From positions 1-7,269 of the forward strand of contig JAFAJU010000408.1 of NCBI GenBank assembly GCA_019236035.1: 7,269 nt of DNA. The letters run 5' to 3'. Position numbers and translations under genes: made by a program. Source of the DNA: Verrucomicrobiota bacterium (GTDB taxonomy: Bacteria; Verrucomicrobiota; Verrucomicrobiia; Chthoniobacterales; JAFAMB01). Under the pieces are notes generated by a model. The model was not told the origin of the DNA. It saw only the letters and a program-made list of their open reading frames with translations, and made no database searches. Below are positions 4,523 through 7,269 of the stretch, in pieces; the stretch's first letter is position 1, and each line of letters starts with the position of its first letter.

Positions 4523-5380
4523 ATGCTTACTCTGATTTTCGATCAAGCCGCCACCAGGTTCGGCCAGGACTATCATCCAGAGTGCCCGGCTCGACTGATC
4601 AACACCGAGGCCTACCTCCTGGACAAGCGCCCCACCTGGTTCTGGAAGAAACCGCGACTCGCCACCGAGCGAGAAATTTTGCGAGTTCATCGCCCCAATC
4701 ACCTCGAGCGGCTGCGGCAATCCATGGATTTTGACGCTGATACTCCTTACTATCCCGGGATTGAGGATCACGCTCGACGTGCTGCCGGAGCGGCGATCAT
4801 TTCAGTAGACGAGGCGCTTGGCGGTAAGAAGGCTTTCTCATTGATGCGGCCGCCCGGCCATCACGCAACTTCAACCAGAGCGATGGGTTTTTGCTATTTG
4901 AACTCGATCGCGATTGCCGCTCATTACGCGCTGGCAACAGGTTGTGAACGGGTTGGGATCTGGGACTTCGATGCGCACCATGGGAACGGCACCGAAGAAA
5001 TCGTTTTTGGGAACAATCGAATACGTTTTGCGTCGATTCACCAATATCCGGGTTATCCGGGCAGTGGCACTGCGTCGCGGGGCAACATCTTCAACTGGCC
5101 AATCCGGCCGCGAAGCGACCCTAGGCAACACGCGTCGGCGGTTCAACGGGCGCTTGACTGCCTGGTCGAATTCAACCCAGACCTGATGCTGATTTCGGCC
5201 GGCTTTGATGCTTTCGCCGGAGACCCGCTTACGGAGATGACTCTGGAGCCAGAACATTTTGCAAGCTTCGGGCGGCAACTCAAAGAGACCGGGCTACCTG
5301 CGGCTCCCATTTTAGAGGGCGGATACAGTGACGAATTGCCGGTTTTGGTGGAGGCGTTCCTGGCCGGTTGGAGCGATTGA
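4523..5380 (+). CDS. Histone-deacetylase-superfamily zinc amidohydrolase
   Basis: A 285-residue arginase/deacetylase-fold enzyme that hydrolyses an N-acetyl amide; bacterial members act on acetylated polyamines, acetyl-lysine proteins or small acetylated compounds. The N-terminal HPECPARL matches the family's HPE.P.RL motif (18-25). The catalytic histidine pair is H113/H114 in RPPGHHA, the zinc ligands are D150 and H152 in WDFDAHHGNG and D229 in SAGFDA, and the transition-state tyrosine is Y268 in EGGYS. All catalytic residues are present, so it should be active. A GGCGGA sequence stands 11 bases before the ATG. It is divergent from fmdB across a 180-base spacer in which I find no convincing plus-strand promoter, only a TTGAC-agaac-GTCAA inverted repeat (4453-4467). 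trpD follows after 72 bases. The physiological substrate cannot be read from the sequence. Confidence 0.93.
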   Translation: MLTLIFDQAATRFGQDYHPECPARLINTEAYLLDKRPTWFWKKPRLATEREILRVHRPNHLERLRQSMDFDADTPYYPGIEDHARRAAGAAIISVDEALGGKKAFSLMRPPGHHATSTRAMGFCYLNSIAIAAHYALATGCERVGIWDFDAHHGNGTEEIVFGNNRIRFASIHQYPGYPGSGTASRGNIFNWPIRPRSDPRQHASAVQRALDCLVEFNPDLMLISAGFDAFAGDPLTEMTLEPEHFASFGRQLKETGLPAAPILEGGYSDELPVLVEAFLAGWSD

Positions 5381-5416
5381 AAGCGAGCAGAAATTCTCTG
5401 GACACGAACGGAGAAC

Positions 5417-5443
5417 ATGCTTGATCGTTGGCGGCTCATATGA
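5417..5443 (+). other. Possible 8-codon leader ORF before trpD
   Basis: An ATG at 5417, preceded by GGAG four bases upstream, opens MLDRWRLI and stops at TGA 5441-5443. The stop overlaps (ATGA) a second ATG at 5440 that opens an 11-codon ORF overlapping the trpD start. The first peptide has one Trp codon, fewer than classical trp leaders carry. A weak hairpin, TTCTCTG/CGGAGAA (5394-5400/5409-5415, one G-U pair), covers the GGAG. Leader function is speculative. Confidence 0.2.
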
Positions 5444-5452
5444 CTTCTGGAA

Positions 5453-6493
5453 GTGGCCTTGAAAGAACTTATTGAACAATTGCGCTCTCGGATCGATCTC
5501 CGGTTCGATCAGGCGCGCGAAGCCTCGCGACAGCTTGCTGATCCCGGCGTTGCTGAAGAACAAAAGGCTGACTTCCTCATCGCGTTAAAACAAAAGGGGG
5601 AATCCGGAGAAGAACTCGGATACTTCGCTCGCTCATTCTTGGAGATGGCTGTCCGCCCTGTGCTTCAGTTGAAGGGCAGGCCTTCCATCGATATCGTGGG
5701 CACTGGCGGCGATCGGCTCGAACTCATCAATGTTTCGACGACGTGCATGTTCGTGCTCGCAGCCGCAGACGTCGTTGTGCTGAAGCATGGGAATAGAGCG
5801 ATCACTTCAAAGTCCGGTTCCGCCGACGTGCTCGAAACACTTGGAATTCCTGTGACTTGTTCGGTAGAGCAAATGGTCGATTGCGTTCACCAAACAGGAA
5901 TCGGCTTCTTCTTTGCGCCGTTGTATCATCCCGCGTTTCGATTGGTTGCGCCGATTCGTAAAAAGCTTGCAGAGCAGGGGACAGCGACGGTGTTTAATTT
6001 GCTGGGCCCGCTATTAAACCCAGCAGGACCGACAGCCCAGCTCACCGGGGTTTTTTCCCCGACAATTTTAGAAAAATATGCGGTTGCACTCCGCGAGGTT
6101 GGCCGAAGCCGTGCTTGGGTGGTTCACGGTCAGGTGTTATCCGGCTCCGGGATGGACGAGATTTCGCTCCTGGGCGAAACGGAGGTGCACGAGGTAAGCC
6201 GGGGTGCCCTGAATAAATTTCATTTGTTTCCGGACCAACTCGGATTCCGGAAGCCCTCACTCCATGAACTGCGGGGAGGAAACGCGGAGCAGAACGCGAG
6301 CGTTCTGATGGATATACTGGCAAATCGCGACCATACGGCCAGGCGAGATCTGATTACGATCAATGCGGCGGCCGGTCTGGTGGTTACCGGAGTTGCGCCT
6401 CGCATGGAATCTGGAATCCGACTGGCGAATGAGATTTTGGACTCAGGTCGAGCGCTCGATAAACTCAAGCAGTTTCAGAAGTTCTTCTCCTGA
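5453..6493 (+). CDS. trpD: Anthranilate phosphoribosyltransferase
   Basis: TrpD joins anthranilate to PRPP, releasing pyrophosphate, in the second committed step of tryptophan synthesis in the cytoplasm. The 346-residue product is of normal length. An N-terminal helical domain is followed by the PRPP-binding GTGGD (83-87), the NVST segment (93-96), KHGNRAITSKSGSADVLE (111-128), the anthranilate-site PIRKKL with R169, FNLLGPLLNP (181-190), and the metal-binding acidic pair D235/E236 in GMDE. The start is a GTG at 5453; a TTG two codons on (5459) is an alternative with better spacing from the GGAAG at 5449-5453. No in-frame ATG is near. No other trp gene lies beside it; it follows the deacetylase-fold gene by 72 bases. 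It converges on the rhomboid-like gene with 30 bases between stops and no clear terminator. Confidence 0.96.
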   Translation: MALKELIEQLRSRIDLRFDQAREASRQLADPGVAEEQKADFLIALKQKGESGEELGYFARSFLEMAVRPVLQLKGRPSIDIVGTGGDRLELINVSTTCMFVLAAADVVVLKHGNRAITSKSGSADVLETLGIPVTCSVEQMVDCVHQTGIGFFFAPLYHPAFRLVAPIRKKLAEQGTATVFNLLGPLLNPAGPTAQLTGVFSPTILEKYAVALREVGRSRAWVVHGQVLSGSGMDEISLLGETEVHEVSRGALNKFHLFPDQLGFRKPSLHELRGGNAEQNASVLMDILANRDHTARRDLITINAAAGLVVTGVAPRMESGIRLANEILDSGRALDKLKQFQKFFS

Positions 6494-6523
6494 AGAAGCG
6501 ACGAATTCTTGCCTTCTAGAATT

Positions 6524-7269
6524 TCACTTTGGGAGGTGATCGAGGCAATATTCTTCGCCGTTCCGAGAGACTCGGAATTCAAGCTCGGGGCTATCCTTTT
6601 CAGTCCGCTTGCAGACAGCGCAGCGATGGAGAGTCTCTTCGGAAGATACAGCTTTCCTTTCGAACTTCCGCCGGCGGGTTTCGGTCTCATTTCGAGTCCT
6701 CAGCTTGGAATACGCCGTCGGTCCAAAGAAAACGAAATAGTTGAGGAATGAGACCAAAATCGCGGCCTTTGTGCTCAGAGAACCCCAGAGCAATTCAAGA
6801 ATAAGCGGCGCCAGGCTCACCAGAGCAAGCCATTTGACTTTTAGCGGGAGGAGAAAAAGGACGTAGATCTGAACGTCGGGGTAGAGTGTAGCGAAGGCAA
6901 AAAAAAGCGAAAGATTCAAAAGAAACGCAAAGAGTCCTCCGCCACCGAAGAAAAAGGCTGCAATGGTTACACCGACCATGCCCAGAAAATAAAAAAGGGT
7001 GACCCGGAAGGCGCCCCAGGCGTGTTCGAGAGCGTCTCCCATCCAGACCAGGAACCAGAGATAGACAAAGAGAAAGAGCGGTTGCAGCGCTGGGTTGCCG
7101 CCTCGCAGGAGAAGTTCAGGCACGAATATGTAAGAAACCAGACGCCACACTTCGCCGTGGAGGATTCTTTCCGGGATCAAGAGGAGTGCCAGGACGTAGC
7201 TCGGCTGAAAGAGATGCAACAGATAGACCAGGCCATTTAAAATGGCGATCATCTGCATCAGGCGCGGGA
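6524..7269 (-). CDS. Rhomboid-fold membrane protein with C-terminal Cys/His metal-binding tail (N-terminus cut by window edge)
   Basis: A polytopic inner-membrane protein of the rhomboid superfamily. Counting from the ATG at 7258 (244 residues), it has a first helix at about 3-17, the rhomboid L1-like segment GEVWRLVSYIFVP (35-47), then hydrophobic helices at about 57-76, 84-104, 107-126, 131-157 and 164-179. A basic cytoplasmic stretch (184-203) follows, then C213-x2-C216 and C238-x2-H241, a probable zinc site. The GxSG serine motif and the later catalytic histidine of active rhomboid proteases are not visible, so it is probably not a protease. The frame stays open from 7258 to the window end (codons for Pro-Arg-Leu), and rhomboid relatives usually have residues before this first helix, so the true start is likely beyond 7269; ATG 7258 or 7252 remain possible. 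Family placement is moderately sure, function unknown. Confidence 0.78.
   Translation of the reverse strand, partial: PRLMQMIAILNGLVYLLHLFQPSYVLALLLIPERILHGEVWRLVSYIFVPELLLRGGNPALQPLFLFVYLWFLVWMGDALEHAWGAFRVTLFYFLGMVGVTIAAFFFGGGGLFAFLLNLSLFFAFATLYPDVQIYVLFLLPLKVKWLALVSLAPLILELLWGSLSTKAAILVSFLNYFVFFGPTAYSKLRTRNETETRRRKFERKAVSSEETLHRCAVCKRTEKDSPELEFRVSRNGEEYCLDHLPK

Noticed and set aside
4343..4771. Long N-terminal extension of the FmdB frame
   Set aside because: The extension is antisense to the deacetylase-fold gene and crosses the strong promoter; the conserved family start MPLYEY lies at 4342.
4871..5278. Minus-strand ORF antisense to the deacetylase-fold gene
   Set aside because: The plus-strand frame has every catalytic motif of its family; the antisense frame has no recognisable feature.
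6494..6523. Bidirectional terminator between trpD and the rhomboid-like gene
   Set aside because: Only a 6-bp AATTCT/AGAATT stem (6504-6509/6518-6523) with an 8-base loop is present, without GC content or a T-run.

Overview
The window looks like chromosomal DNA from a free-living bacterium, most likely a soil member of Verrucomicrobiota (Chthoniobacterales/Spartobacteria type). This is an inference from three things: moderately GC-rich DNA with short palindromic and tandem intergenic repeats, the protein flavour of the housekeeping genes, and the rhomboid-like protein with a Cys/His tail. No phage, transposase, CRISPR, rRNA or tRNA gene is visible.

Layout. Positions 1-228 hold no convincing gene but contain a GC-rich tandem and inverted repeat cluster (about 104-184). 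On the minus strand follow two small genes: a doubtful 87-residue ORF (229-492) and a credible 88-residue two-helix membrane protein (499-765). The start region of the membrane protein can fold into a long stem covering its ribosome binding site and AUG. A minus-strand MnmM/YtqB-type tRNA methyltransferase gene (1002-1610) comes next, then a 260-base spacer with a terminator-like hairpin inside a longer inverted repeat.

From 4413 down to 1871 runs a co-oriented minus-strand block read in the order fmdB, ankyrin-L,D-transpeptidase, rplS, rnhB, yraN. A near-consensus sigma70-type promoter (4385-4413) stands in front of fmdB. The rplS-rnhB-yraN core is a common bacterial arrangement. Its usual upstream neighbours rpsP and trmD are not here; an envelope gene and a zinc-ribbon gene take that place. 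YraN starts inside the end of rnhB, and a hairpin carrying an AAGGAG sequence sits between rplS and rnhB.

On the plus strand, a histone-deacetylase-fold amidohydrolase (4523-5380) is followed after 72 bases by trpD (5453-6493). The spacer contains two tiny nested ORFs. Facing trpD tail to tail is a minus-strand rhomboid-fold membrane protein (6524 to the window edge) that lacks the protease active-site motifs and ends in a Cx2C...Cx2H putative metal site.

Together the genes cover translation (L19, MnmM), DNA/RNA maintenance (RNase HII, YraN), cell-wall crosslinking (L,D-transpeptidase), tryptophan synthesis (TrpD) and membrane functions. I see no complete undescribed system. The most unusual signals are the start-codon-sequestering leader of the small membrane protein, the ankyrin-YkuD fusion placed directly before rplS, the rnhB leader hairpin and the protease-dead rhomboid with a metal-binding tail.
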